From positions 406,001 through 470,000 of the forward strand of contig NZ_MJIG01000003.1 in NCBI RefSeq assembly GCF_001940245.1: 64,000 nucleotides of DNA, read 5' to 3'. Source of the DNA: Anaerostipes sp. 992a. GTDB lineage: Bacteria; Bacillota; Clostridia; Lachnospirales; Lachnospiraceae. The translations under genes were made by a program, and so were the position numbers. Within the stretch, counting starts at the first letter, position 1. Each line of letters begins with the position of its first letter. Under the pieces are notes generated by a model that searched no databases, was not told the origin of the DNA, and saw only the letters and a program-made list of their open reading frames with translations. Below are positions 45,692 to 54,293 of the stretch, in pieces.

Positions 45692-46717
45692 ATGAGTAAA
45701 AACATCGATTGGTCAAATCTGGGATTTGGCTATATGGAAACTGAAAAAAGATTTGTATCAAATTTCAAAAATGGTGCCTGGGATGAAGGTACTTTAACAG
45801 GAGATTCTACCGTTACGATCAGCGAATGTGCAGGTGTATTACAGTATGCACAGACTGTCTTTGAAGGTTTGAAGGCTTATACAACAGAAGATGGAAAAGT
45901 CGTATGCTTCCGCCCTGATTTGAATGCTTCTCGTCTGGCTGATTCTTGTCGCAGATTAGAGATGCCGGTATACCCTGAAGATAAATTTATTGAAGCTGTT
46001 GTGAAAACTGTAGAAGCGAATATCGATTATGTACCACCATATGGTTCTGGTGCTACTTTATATATCCGTCCATATATGTTCGGAAGCAATCCAGTTATCG
46101 GTGTAAAACCAGCAGATGAATATCAGTTTAGAGTATTTGTTACACCAGTAGGTCCTTATTTTAAAGGTGGTGTAAAACCAATCACGATTCGTGTTTGTGA
46201 TTTTGACCGTGCCGCACCTCATGGAACAGGACATATCAAAGCCGGATTAAACTATGCTATGAGCTTACATGCAATCGTAGATGCTCATAATCAGGGCTAT
46301 GATGAGAATATGTACTTAGATGCAGCTACTAGAACAAAGGTAGAAGAAACTGGTGGAGCAAACTTCATCTTCATTACAAAAGATGGTAAGTTGGTAACAC
46401 CAAAGTCCGACAGTATCTTGCCTTCTATTACTCGTCGTTCTTTAATGGTAGTAGCTGAAAAATATCTTGGAATGGAAGTAGAACATAGAGAAGTATACTT
46501 TGATGAAGTAAAAGATTTTGCAGAATGTGGTCTTTGTGGTACTGCAGCAGTTATCTCTCCGGTTGGAAAGATTGTAGACCATGGTAAAGAAATTTGCTTC
46601 CCTAGCGGAATGGAAGAGATGGGACCAACTATTAAGAAATTACGCGATACCTTAACAGGAATCCAGATGGGACATATCGAAGCTCCAGAAGGCTGGATTA
46701 AGGTAATCAGAGAATAA
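45692..46717 (+). CDS. ilvE: Branched-chain amino acid aminotransferase
   Basis: 341 residues, fold-type IV PLP enzyme of the BCAT II subgroup. QTVFEGLKAY near the N-terminus is a substrate-loop motif, the PLP lysine is about Lys183 in GHIKAGLNYA, and EETGGANFIF follows. It makes or degrades Leu, Ile and Val using glutamate/2-oxoglutarate. GGAAAGGAAG precedes the ATG. It stands alone with its own terminator. Confidence 0.95.
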   Translation: MSKNIDWSNLGFGYMETEKRFVSNFKNGAWDEGTLTGDSTVTISECAGVLQYAQTVFEGLKAYTTEDGKVVCFRPDLNASRLADSCRRLEMPVYPEDKFIEAVVKTVEANIDYVPPYGSGATLYIRPYMFGSNPVIGVKPADEYQFRVFVTPVGPYFKGGVKPITIRVCDFDRAAPHGTGHIKAGLNYAMSLHAIVDAHNQGYDENMYLDAATRTKVEETGGANFIFITKDGKLVTPKSDSILPSITRRSLMVVAEKYLGMEVEHREVYFDEVKDFAECGLCGTAAVISPVGKIVDHGKEICFPSGMEEMGPTIKKLRDTLTGIQMGHIEAPEGWIKVIRE

Positions 46718-46740
46718 TCGAATAAAAAGACAGAAATAAG

Positions 46741-46787
46741 ATATCTATTTCATATTACTTTTATTGATATGGAATAGATATTTTTTT
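46741..46787 (+). terminator. Terminator after ilvE
   Basis: ATATCTATTTCATAT pairs with ATATGGAATAGATAT with one U-G pair and runs into T7. Confidence 0.88.
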
Positions 46788-46860
46788 GTTTTCTAATATA
46801 ACATTACTCTGGGATTTGTGATAAAATTTGTATGGAGAAAGAAAAGAAAGGAATGGATGT

Positions 46861-47526
46861 ATGAAACGAAATGTAAGCCTTGAAGAGATTTCAGACGGCA
46901 GATTATATAGAAGCAATGATATGGTGAAGGCGGATTGTCATGACTGTAAGGGTTGTTCGAAGTGTTGCCGGGGAATGGGAAGCTCTATTGTTCTGGATCC
47001 ATATGATATTTATCGACTAAATGGAGGACTGAAGCTGTCATTTCAGCAGCTTCTGGAGGAGTATCTAGAGCTGAATGTAGTAGATCATCTGACACTGCCA
47101 AACATTCGAATGGTAAAGGAGACAGGCCACTGTGGTTTTTTAAATCAGGAAGGAAGATGTAGTATTCATTCATGGCGGCCGGGCATTTGTCGGCTGTTCC
47201 CACTGGGACGATATTATGAAGGGAAGGATTTCCGATATTTTCTTCAGGTTCATGAATGTCCTCATGAACCAAAATCAAAGGTAAAGATCAAAAAATGGAT
47301 CGACACTCCAAGATTAAAGGAATACGAAACATTTATAAGAGAATGGCATTCTTTTCTAAAAAGCATGGAAGAGTATATCCTGTCGATTTCTGATGAAGAA
47401 GAAATTCGGAATACCAGTCTATATGTACTCATGAGTTTTTATATGAAGCCATATGATACAAATGCGGATTTCTATCCTCAGTTTTATTTCAGGCTGAATC
47501 AGGCGAAGCAGTTATTGGAAGGGTAA
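46861..47526 (+). CDS. YkgJ-type Cys-cluster protein
   Basis: 221 residues. The N-terminal CHDCKGCSKCC followed by later Cys residues in GHCGFL, GRCSIH and RPGICRLFP is the YkgJ/UPF0153 signature, a cluster thought to bind zinc or an iron-sulfur centre. Function is unknown. The start at 46861 is chosen because AAAGGA lies upstream and the conserved region begins soon after. It is followed after 12 bases by the LURP-one gene. Confidence 0.85.
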   Translation: MKRNVSLEEISDGRLYRSNDMVKADCHDCKGCSKCCRGMGSSIVLDPYDIYRLNGGLKLSFQQLLEEYLELNVVDHLTLPNIRMVKETGHCGFLNQEGRCSIHSWRPGICRLFPLGRYYEGKDFRYFLQVHECPHEPKSKVKIKKWIDTPRLKEYETFIREWHSFLKSMEEYILSISDEEEIRNTSLYVLMSFYMKPYDTNADFYPQFYFRLNQAKQLLEG

Positions 47527-47538
47527 AAGGTGAACGGT

Positions 47539-48042
47539 ATGAGATTATATATTAAGCAAAAAGTCATTACCTGGCGAGATAAATTTTCCATTTATGATGA
47601 GAAGAAAAAGGAAGTATATAAGGTTAAGGGAGAGTGGATCTCTCTTGGCAATAAGCTTCACATTTACGATAAAAATGGTAAAGAAGTGGGATTGATCAGG
47701 GAAAAACTTTTGAAAATATTAGAAAAATATGAAATAGAACTGGAAAATGGGGAAAACTATGAGTTAAAAGAGAAAATTACGCTGATTTCTTCCAAATATA
47801 AATTAGAACCAGTAGATTGGGTCATAGATGGCGGGATTTTGGAGCATAATTATAGTATCAAGGATGGAAGAAAGACGATTGCTGATATTCATGAAAAATG
47901 GGTTTCCTGGGGTGATACGTATTGTATTGATATAAAAGAAAAAGTGGATCCAGTACTCATTGTGGCAATTGTGATAGCGGTGGATTGTATCGAAGCTGAA
48001 AGAAAAAAGAAGAAAGAAGAGGAAGGAAAAGATTCCAAATAA
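47539..48042 (+). CDS. LURP-one-related (YxjI-type) protein
   Basis: 167 residues. It begins RLYIKQKVITWRDKFSIYDE, typical of the Tubby-like LURP-one fold, a 12-strand barrel around a helix that may bind lipids or act as a scaffold. The repeated FSIYDE.. and ISLGNKLHIYD strands match the family. The C-terminal hydrophobic segment (about 138-152) is the central helix rather than a clear membrane anchor. A Lys/Glu tail ends it. Function is unknown. Confidence 0.82.
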   Translation: MRLYIKQKVITWRDKFSIYDEKKKEVYKVKGEWISLGNKLHIYDKNGKEVGLIREKLLKILEKYEIELENGENYELKEKITLISSKYKLEPVDWVIDGGILEHNYSIKDGRKTIADIHEKWVSWGDTYCIDIKEKVDPVLIVAIVIAVDCIEAERKKKKEEEGKDSK

Positions 48043-48057
48043 AAGGAGGATAACAGT

Positions 48058-49458
48058 ATGAATTATGATGTGATCATTATAGGTGCTGGTCCGGCAGGAA
48101 TTTTTACTGCATTGGAACTGATAAAAAAACAGTCTGGAAAGAAGATTTTAATGATCGAGAAGGGAAAGCCGGTAGACCGAAGACATTGTCCAAAAGCGGA
48201 AGTGGGATATTGTGTTCAGTGTAAGCCAAACTGTGCCATTACCACAGGCTTTTCCGGAGCAGGTGCATTTTCAGATGGTAAGCTCAGTTTATCTAGAGAA
48301 GTCGGCGGAGATTTTCCCTCTCTAGTAGGAGAAGATTTTGCGCAGGAACTGATTGATTATACGGATAAAATTTATCTGGAATTTGGAGCCGATACGAAAG
48401 TAGAAGGAATCTATGAAGGTGATGAGATCAAGCTGATTCGAAAGCGTGCGATCAAAGCAGGTTTAAAGCTTGTGGATTGTCCGATTCGTCATCTTGGAAC
48501 GGAGAAAGCACAGCAATTGTATCTGAATATTCAGGATTATTTGCTGGATCATGGCGTAGAGATATTGTTTGAATCAGAATGTGAGAATATTCTTTTGGAA
48601 AATGGAAGATGCTGTGGCGTTTACGTCAAAGAAAGATCAACACAAAGGACGATTACAGGTGAGCATATAGTGATCGCAACTGGAAGAAGAGGCGCAGATT
48701 GGTTGGAGAAAGTATGTGCGGAGAATGGGATTGCTCATCAGCCCGGAACGGTAGATATTGGAGTCAGGGTAGAATGTCGCAATGAGATTATGGAATTGAT
48801 CAATAAGGTTCTTTATGAAGGGAAGCTGATTGGATATCCAAAACCATGGAAGAATAAGGTTCGTACATTTTGCCAGAATCCGGGGGGTTTTGTGGCTCAG
48901 GAGAACTATGACAATTATCTGGCAGTGGTGAATGGACATAGCTATAAGGATTTAAAGAGCAGCAATACCAATCTGGCCATCTTAGTCAGCCATAATTTTA
49001 CCGAACCGTTTAATCAGCCGATCGCTTATGCACAAAAAGTTGGGGAACTGACGAATATGCTGGGAGCGGGTCATATCTTGGTGCAGAGATATGGTGATAT
49101 TCTGGATGGAAAGCGGACATGGGCGAAGGAATTATCCCAATCGAATATCCAGCCCACCTTAAAAGATGCAGTAGCCGGTGATATTACGGCAGCAATGCCG
49201 TATCGGGCCATGACAAATATCATCGAATTTATTAAAATGCTGGATGAGGTGGTTCCTGGATTTGCCAGTGATGAGACCTTATTATATAGCCCCGAATTAA
49301 AGTTTTATTCGAACAAGGTGAAAATGGACCAGAATTTAAATACCAATATCAAAGGACTTCATTGTCTGGGAGATTCTTCCGGGTGGACCAGAGGGCTTAT
49401 GATGGCATCTGCCATGGGAGTTCTCATGGGGCGCAAATTACTGGAGGAAGAAAAGTAA
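48058..49458 (+). CDS. FAD-dependent oxidoreductase (COG2509 type)
   Basis: 466 residues. The N-terminal dinucleotide fold VIIIGAGPAGIF (5-16) is followed by a Cys-rich CPKAEVGYCVQCKPNC stretch (44-59), FSGAGAFSDGK and an ATGRRG motif near 204; LHCLGDSSGWTRGLMMA is near the C-terminus. This group of predicted flavin dehydrogenases is widespread in Firmicutes, with unassigned substrates. It is the third gene of a short set beginning with the YkgJ-type gene. GGAGG precedes the ATG. Confidence 0.88.
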   Translation: MNYDVIIIGAGPAGIFTALELIKKQSGKKILMIEKGKPVDRRHCPKAEVGYCVQCKPNCAITTGFSGAGAFSDGKLSLSREVGGDFPSLVGEDFAQELIDYTDKIYLEFGADTKVEGIYEGDEIKLIRKRAIKAGLKLVDCPIRHLGTEKAQQLYLNIQDYLLDHGVEILFESECENILLENGRCCGVYVKERSTQRTITGEHIVIATGRRGADWLEKVCAENGIAHQPGTVDIGVRVECRNEIMELINKVLYEGKLIGYPKPWKNKVRTFCQNPGGFVAQENYDNYLAVVNGHSYKDLKSSNTNLAILVSHNFTEPFNQPIAYAQKVGELTNMLGAGHILVQRYGDILDGKRTWAKELSQSNIQPTLKDAVAGDITAAMPYRAMTNIIEFIKMLDEVVPGFASDETLLYSPELKFYSNKVKMDQNLNTNIKGLHCLGDSSGWTRGLMMASAMGVLMGRKLLEEEK

Positions 49459-49536
49459 AGGATTTTCTTGGCAGTAATTCACAAAGAAGAACCGGTGTAT
49501 GATTAGTAAAAGTGCTGAAATTAAAAAAGTTTTTGT

Positions 49537-49580
49537 TTTCCCTCCTTTTTCAGTGATAAAATAGTAGAAAAGGAGGGAAA
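49537..49580 (+). promoter_or_regulatory. Perfect inverted repeat enclosing the CarD-like ribosome-binding site
   Basis: TTTCCCTCCTTTT (49537-49549) and AAAAGGAGGGAAA (49568-49580) are perfect 13-base complements with an 18-base loop. The right arm contains the GGAGGG ribosome-binding site, and the left arm resembles the anti-Shine-Dalgarno end of 16S rRNA. A possible promoter, TTGTTT (49533-49538) to TAAAAT (49557-49562), overlaps the left arm, so the repeat could act in RNA or only in DNA. Confidence 0.7.
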
Positions 49581-49583
49581 GCT

Positions 49584-50078
49584 TTGTATAAGATCAATGA
49601 ATATGTCATTTATGGTATGCAGGGTGCCTGTAGGATTCAGGACATAACGGAAGTAGACTTTGGAGAAAAAGGAAAGCTTTATTACAAATTAGTGCCGGAA
49701 AATGACAAAGGAAGTGAAATTTACGTCAGTGTTGAAAATGGTGAGAAAAAGATGCGTAAGCCGCTTTCAAAGGATGAAGCTGTACAGATGATAAGTGAAA
49801 TTCCAAAGGTAAAGGGAAGATGGATTTCTGACGACCGGGAGAGGGAAAGAACCTATAAAGAAGCCATTTTCAATGGAAATTATGGGGAGATGATGGAGCT
49901 GCTGGCTGGATTGTTTGAGAAGAGAAAGGCCCGGATCAAGCAGGGGAAAAGGCAGACAGAACTGGATGATCGAATCTTTCGCAATACAAAGAGAGTATTT
50001 TTAGGAGAATTAGCCATCGCATTGGATACAGATGCAGAGCAGTTGGAAAAAGAAATCGGAAGGGCAGTAGCCGGCTGA
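49584..50078 (+). CDS. CarD-like transcriptional regulator
   Basis: 164 residues from a TTG placed 7 bases after GGAGGG. The N-terminal CarD/TRCF RNA-polymerase-interaction domain (about 1-60) starts YKINEYVIYGMQGACRI, with the typical GxxG-like turn and a KLYYKLVP strand. The C-terminal helical half includes RTYKEAIFNGN and LAIALDTD, typical of CarD/CdnL proteins, which stabilise open promoter complexes. Translation may be limited by the inverted repeat over its start. Confidence 0.9.
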   Translation: MYKINEYVIYGMQGACRIQDITEVDFGEKGKLYYKLVPENDKGSEIYVSVENGEKKMRKPLSKDEAVQMISEIPKVKGRWISDDRERERTYKEAIFNGNYGEMMELLAGLFEKRKARIKQGKRQTELDDRIFRNTKRVFLGELAIALDTDAEQLEKEIGRAVAG

Positions 50079-50121
50079 TCGAGTTTTTTGATCCGAAATT
50101 TTTTATGTAATAAAAAGAAAT

Positions 50122-50177
50122 CCAGAAGATCTGCATGGATATGGGAGAACCAATATTCATGCAGGTTTTCTGGGTTT
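50122..50177. terminator. Bidirectional terminator between the CarD-like and sstT genes
   Basis: CCAGAAGATCTGCATGGAT pairs with ATTCATGCAGGTTTTCTGG, three of the pairs being wobble, plus one mismatch-tolerant position, and TTTT follows. Confidence 0.8.
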
Positions 50178-50224
50178 TGTTATGCCAGCGGAGCTTTTGG
50201 ATCATCTTATTCCACAGATTTCAA

Positions 50225-51460
50225 TTAATTCTTTGGAACTAATACGATATCTTCGCCGGCTTTTCTTCTCTGATATAATTCTGCAGTCGCTGTCATAACA
50301 ACGTCAGAAGATGAGTTTAATGCAGTTTCAACGGAATCTTGGATAACCCCGATGATAAAACCTACACCTACGGTCTGCATTGCAATGTCGTTAGGAATTC
50401 CAAATAAAGAACATGCCAGTGGAATCAACAATAAGGAACCGCCGGCAACACCGGAAGCACCGCAGGCAGAAACAGTTGCAAGCACACTTAGGATCACTGC
50501 TGTAGGAAAATCCACAGAAATGCCCAGTGTATGTGCAGTTGCTAATGTCATAACCGTAATGGTGATCGCAGCTCCATCCATATTGATCGTTGCGCCCAAT
50601 GGAATGGATACAGAATAATTATCTTTATTCAATCCCAAACGTTCACATAAAGCCATATTCATAGGAATATTAGCAGCAGAGCTTCTGGTAAAGAATGCGG
50701 TAATTCCACTTTCTTTTAAACATTTGAATACCAGAGGGTATGGGTTCTTGCGTAAGCAGAAGAAGGATACCACAGGGTTGGTAACAAATACAGTAAATAA
50801 CATACAGCCAACCAGCAATGCCAGCAGTTTTCCGTATGTAGTAAAAATAGCAAGACCATTGGTAGAGACAGTATTAAATACTAAGCCCATGATTCCGAAT
50901 GGTGCACAGGAGATAATCCAATGAACGGCCTGTGTTACAGCATTAGAAACATCCTGCAGGAATTTTTTACTGTTTTCGGAGGCATGTTTCATGGCAGCTC
51001 CAAAGATAATGGCCCATGTTAGAATACCGATATAATTCGCTTCACCAAGAGAACTGATTGGATTGGATACGATATTCATTAAAAGGTTTTTTAATACTTC
51101 GCCAATTCCACTCGGTGGTGTGACTTCTGTAGCAGCCTGGGTAAGAACCAGAGTCTGTGGGAACAGAAAGCTTCCAATAACAGCAACACAAGCACCGATC
51201 AATGTGGTTGTCATATAAAGAACAACGATGGTTTTCATGTTTTTAGCGGCATTTCCTTTTGAATTTGCAAGAGAGCTCATAACTAATACAAATACCAAAA
51301 TAGGTGCAACAGCACGAAGTGCACCTACGAACATATCTCCGAACAGTGCAATGGCAGTTGCTTTTGGACAGGTAATTCCCAAAATGGCACCAATCACTAA
51401 TCCGATGACGATTCTAGTAATCAGCCCTAAGCTGTTCCATTTCAATAATAATTTTTTCAT
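50225..51460 (-). CDS. sstT: Serine/threonine:Na+ symporter SstT
   Basis: 411 residues of the dicarboxylate/amino acid:cation symporter family, with eight membrane helices and two re-entrant loops. The Ser-rich loop [13 protein letters not shown] and the helix-7 motif [10 protein letters not shown] are conserved. It imports serine and threonine with sodium. The ATG at 51460 follows GGAAGGAAAAG; an extension further upstream is unlikely. Confidence 0.93.
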   Translation of the reverse strand: MKKLLLKWNSLGLITRIVIGLVIGAILGITCPKATAIALFGDMFVGALRAVAPILVFVLVMSSLANSKGNAAKNMKTIVVLYMTTTLIGACVAVIGSFLFPQTLVLTQAATEVTPPSGIGEVLKNLLMNIVSNPISSLGEANYIGILTWAIIFGAAMKHASENSKKFLQDVSNAVTQAVHWIISCAPFGIMGLVFNTVSTNGLAIFTTYGKLLALLVGCMLFTVFVTNPVVSFFCLRKNPYPLVFKCLKESGITAFFTRSSAANIPMNMALCERLGLNKDNYSVSIPLGATINMDGAAITITVMTLATAHTLGISVDFPTAVILSVLATVSACGASGVAGGSLLLIPLACSLFGIPNDIAMQTVGVGFIIGVIQDSVETALNSSSDVVMTATAELYQRRKAGEDIVLVPKN

Positions 51461-51593
51461 CTCTTTTCCTTCCTTTGTAATAAAATAGAATATCGTTTTA
51501 TTATAAATCCTGAAAGGATTGTCGTCAATTAGAATCAGCAAAAAATTCATAGGTTTCTTTAAACTTTAAATGATCAGGTATGGCATCATTTTC

Positions 51594-52241
51594 TTAATTC
51601 GTAGGAAGCTTGGAATAGCCATATCCATTAACCAGTGCTTCCACTGGTATATTTTTCTGACAATATGGGCAGTCGTGACGAGAATATGTATGATAATCAG
51701 GAATGTCCGATTTTGTAAATATGGAATAGATCGGCAACCCCTGATAATGGTCAATGGTACTGAAGATGGATGAGATCCCCTGCAGATGTCCTCCATAAAA
51801 GCTGATACATTCCATACTCTGCTTAATGGTGATACCGGTTGTAACAGAAGACATAAGAAGAATCACGTTTTTCTCTTTCAGCATGGGTTCCAGATTCTTT
51901 CGGAAAAAGAGCTGACCGAATTGATCTACTTCTGGTGTGATAATATAGATCGTATGATGCAGGTTGCGAGTATAGAATCCACTATCTGTTAATCTTTCAG
52001 CAAGAAAAGCCCCCAGTACTTCCGTGCCATCCAAACATACAATGGTATCAATGACGATATCGTGGTTATAATCGTGAACCAGACAGGCCGCGGCTGTCTT
52101 AGCTTCACTTTGACGAACCTTGATTGTGGTAATATCCATATAATAATTTATATGGGAGTTACGAGTGGCAAAATGTCCAGGAATCACCTTGAGTGTCAAA
52201 TTGCATTTTTTGGATCGGATCGGAATTTTTCTTTCCTCCAT
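51594..52241 (-). CDS. Phosphoribosyltransferase-fold protein (orotate PRTase-like)
   Basis: 215 residues. A beta-rich N-terminus leads to a type I PRTase-like core: VCLDGTEVLGAFLAERL, then a loop VILLMSSVTTGITIKQ in the place of the PRPP-binding LLVEDVVTTGGS motif. The two acidic residues usual in that motif are replaced by Met-Ser-Ser, so catalysis or PRPP binding is doubtful. A C-terminal CPYC pair (in HDCPYCQK) may bind metal. GGAGG precedes the ATG. It may be a regulatory relative of pyrE. Confidence 0.7.
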   Translation of the reverse strand: MEERKIPIRSKKCNLTLKVIPGHFATRNSHINYYMDITTIKVRQSEAKTAAACLVHDYNHDIVIDTIVCLDGTEVLGAFLAERLTDSGFYTRNLHHTIYIITPEVDQFGQLFFRKNLEPMLKEKNVILLMSSVTTGITIKQSMECISFYGGHLQGISSIFSTIDHYQGLPIYSIFTKSDIPDYHTYSRHDCPYCQKNIPVEALVNGYGYSKLPTN

Positions 52242-52552
52242 ATAGATACCTCCTCTTTAATCAAGCTACCCTAAATGTTTCTATATACTATTATATAGTA
52301 TGTAAAAAAATGAATCAATTTATATATTTTGTAAAAGTAAAGAAATTTAGCATTTTCAGAAAAAGGAAAAGATGAATTCAAAGTTTTTCAACAAAGTTTG
52401 AATAGAAGGTGTAGGAAGAAGAAGTATAATATCAAATTAGTGGTAATAATGGAGAAATATGGAGGAAGTTGCGAACGATACCATCTGTTTGGGGAAATAA
52501 GAAAATTGTATAATTAGCAAGTAATCAGAATAAAACAAAAGGAGGACATAGA
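52242..52552 (+). other. Divergent spacer before the spo0A genes
   Basis: No gene seen. It holds an AT-rich dyad near 52280-52305 (ATATACTAT/ATAGTATGT), a TTCAACAAA (52388-52396) that differs by one base from the reverse 0A box, and a TATAAT (52510-52515) without a good -35. No clear sigma-H promoter was found. AAAGGAGG precedes the spo0A ATG. Confidence 0.4.
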
Positions 52553-53353
52553 ATGAGCAAGATTCATGTAGGAATTGCTGATGATAATACAAGGATGATA
52601 GAAATCATGGACCAGCTGTTTGAAAAAGATCAGGATATTCAAATTGTAGGTCATGCGACAGATGGAGTGGCGGCTGTGGAAATGATCAAAAATCAGAAGC
52701 CGGATGTGGTTATTCTGGATATTATTATGCCGAAGCTGGATGGGCTTGGGGTCATGGAACGGATTAACAATGATAAGGATATTACAAAACCACCGGCATT
52801 TATTATTTTGACTGCCATGGGACAGGAAAATGTAACGGAAGAGGCATTTGAGCTGGGTGCTTCCTACTATATTTTAAAACCGTTTGACAGTTATTCTGTG
52901 ATAAGAAAAGTAAAGCAGGCAAAAGAGAAAAAAGAAAAGGGTGGAAGAAATTATATTTCTGCGAAAGAAAAGGAGGAGGTTACCCTGCATGATCTGGAGG
53001 TGATCATAACCAATATGATTCATGAAATTGGTGTGCCTGCTCATATTAAAGGATATCAGTATCTTAGAGACTCTATTCTGATGGCAGTGGAGGATATGGA
53101 TATCTTAAATTCTATTACAAAACAGCTTTATCCATCCATAGCACAAAAATATCATACTACACCAAGCCGTGTGGAGAGAGCGATTCGCCATGCCATAGAA
53201 GTTGCATGGGGAAGAGGAAAGATGGATACGATCAATGAGCTGTTTGGGTATACCGTTCATGCAGAGAAAGGAAAACCGACAAATTCAGAATTTGTTGCAT
53301 TAATTGCAGACAAAATTCGATTGGAATATGGAAGCCATATAAAGAACTGTTAG
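52553..53353 (+). CDS. spo0A: Sporulation master regulator Spo0A, first copy
   Basis: 266 residues. The receiver domain has the acidic pair Asp10-Asp11 (IADDN), phospho-acceptor Asp56 in VVILDIIMP, a Thr in ILTAMG and Lys in ILKPFD: all canonical. The C-terminal DNA-binding domain (about 150-262) carries the Spo0A hallmark stretches [19 protein letters not shown] and [15 protein letters not shown], then [15 protein letters not shown]. It is activated by phosphorylation and binds 0A boxes to start sporulation. It is not next to spoIVB as in most relatives. Confidence 0.95.
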   Translation: MSKIHVGIADDNTRMIEIMDQLFEKDQDIQIVGHATDGVAAVEMIKNQKPDVVILDIIMPKLDGLGVMERINNDKDITKPPAFIILTAMGQENVTEEAFELGASYYILKPFDSYSVIRKVKQAKEKKEKGGRNYISAKEKEEVTLHDLEVIITNMIHEIGVPAHIKGYQYLRDSILMAVEDMDILNSITKQLYPSIAQKYHTTPSRVERAIRHAIEVAWGRGKMDTINELFGYTVHAEKGKPTNSEFVALIADKIRLEYGSHIKNC

Positions 53354-53428
53354 AAAAGGTTGTTTGACACGAAAATATGGCTGGTGTTAACTTATTAAAA
53401 TGGATAGTCTTGAAAGGGAGGACGAAAG

Positions 53429-54229
53429 ATGAATAAGGAACTCAAGGTGATTATTGCAGATAGCAATGCGAGAGATTTAGATGGATTGGCTAATATGCTT
53501 TCAAAGGAGATGGATGTCATTGGACTTGCAGATGATGGGAAGTCTGCATATGAAATGATTATTGAGAATAAACCGGATATAGTGGTTTTAGATGTGATTC
53601 TGCCAGTCATCGATGGGTTTGGGGTAATTGAAAAAGTAATACAGAAAAGTGAACAGATGCCACAGTTTATTGTAACTTCTTCTATTGGAACACAGAGTTT
53701 GATTGAATGTGCCAATAATCTGGGTGTTGCTTATTATATGATGAAGCCGTACGATTATGGAATTGTATGTGAACGAATCAAACAGATTGTAGGGCCAAAA
53801 GACAGCAATATCTATCATAATCGGATTCGGATGGTGGATGATACACAGACATACACCAGGGAGTATAGTGAATATGATATGAAACAGGATGTAACCAATA
53901 TTATTCATGAACTGGGCATTCCAGCACACATTAAGGGGTATCAATACATAAGAGAAGGGATTATCATGGCAATACAGGATGTAAATATGATGAATTATAT
54001 TACCAAATTATTATATCCGACAATTGCAAAAAAATATAAAACTACTTCAAGCAGCGTAGAACGGGCAATTCGTCATGCGATTGAGGTGGCATGGAGCAGA
54101 GGGAGAATTGAAATACTGGAAGAAATGTTTGGGTATTCTGTACAGGGTGACCGCGGAAAACCAACAAATTCAGAATTTATAGCATTGATCGCAGATAAGC
54201 TGCGTTTACAGTATCGAATGCATGCATAA
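53429..54229 (+). CDS. Spo0A paralogue, second copy with altered acidic pocket
   Basis: 266 residues, closely related to the copy 75 bases upstream. The DNA-binding half is fully conserved ([52 protein letters not shown]). The receiver keeps the phospho-acceptor Asp55 in IVVLDVILP and a Lys in MMKPYD, but the acidic pair reads Asp11-Ser12 (IADSN). Loss of one Mg2+-binding carboxylate may change or abolish phosphorylation. GGGAGG precedes the ATG, and TTGACA (53364-53369) with a weak -10 TTAACT suggests a separate promoter. Confidence 0.92.
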   Translation: MNKELKVIIADSNARDLDGLANMLSKEMDVIGLADDGKSAYEMIIENKPDIVVLDVILPVIDGFGVIEKVIQKSEQMPQFIVTSSIGTQSLIECANNLGVAYYMMKPYDYGIVCERIKQIVGPKDSNIYHNRIRMVDDTQTYTREYSEYDMKQDVTNIIHELGIPAHIKGYQYIREGIIMAIQDVNMMNYITKLLYPTIAKKYKTTSSSVERAIRHAIEVAWSRGRIEILEEMFGYSVQGDRGKPTNSEFIALIADKLRLQYRMHA

Positions 54230-54293
54230 ACAATTTGTTTTATCATGCGTACAATGATATAATAGAGATACATATGACGTAGGAGGAAAAGGT

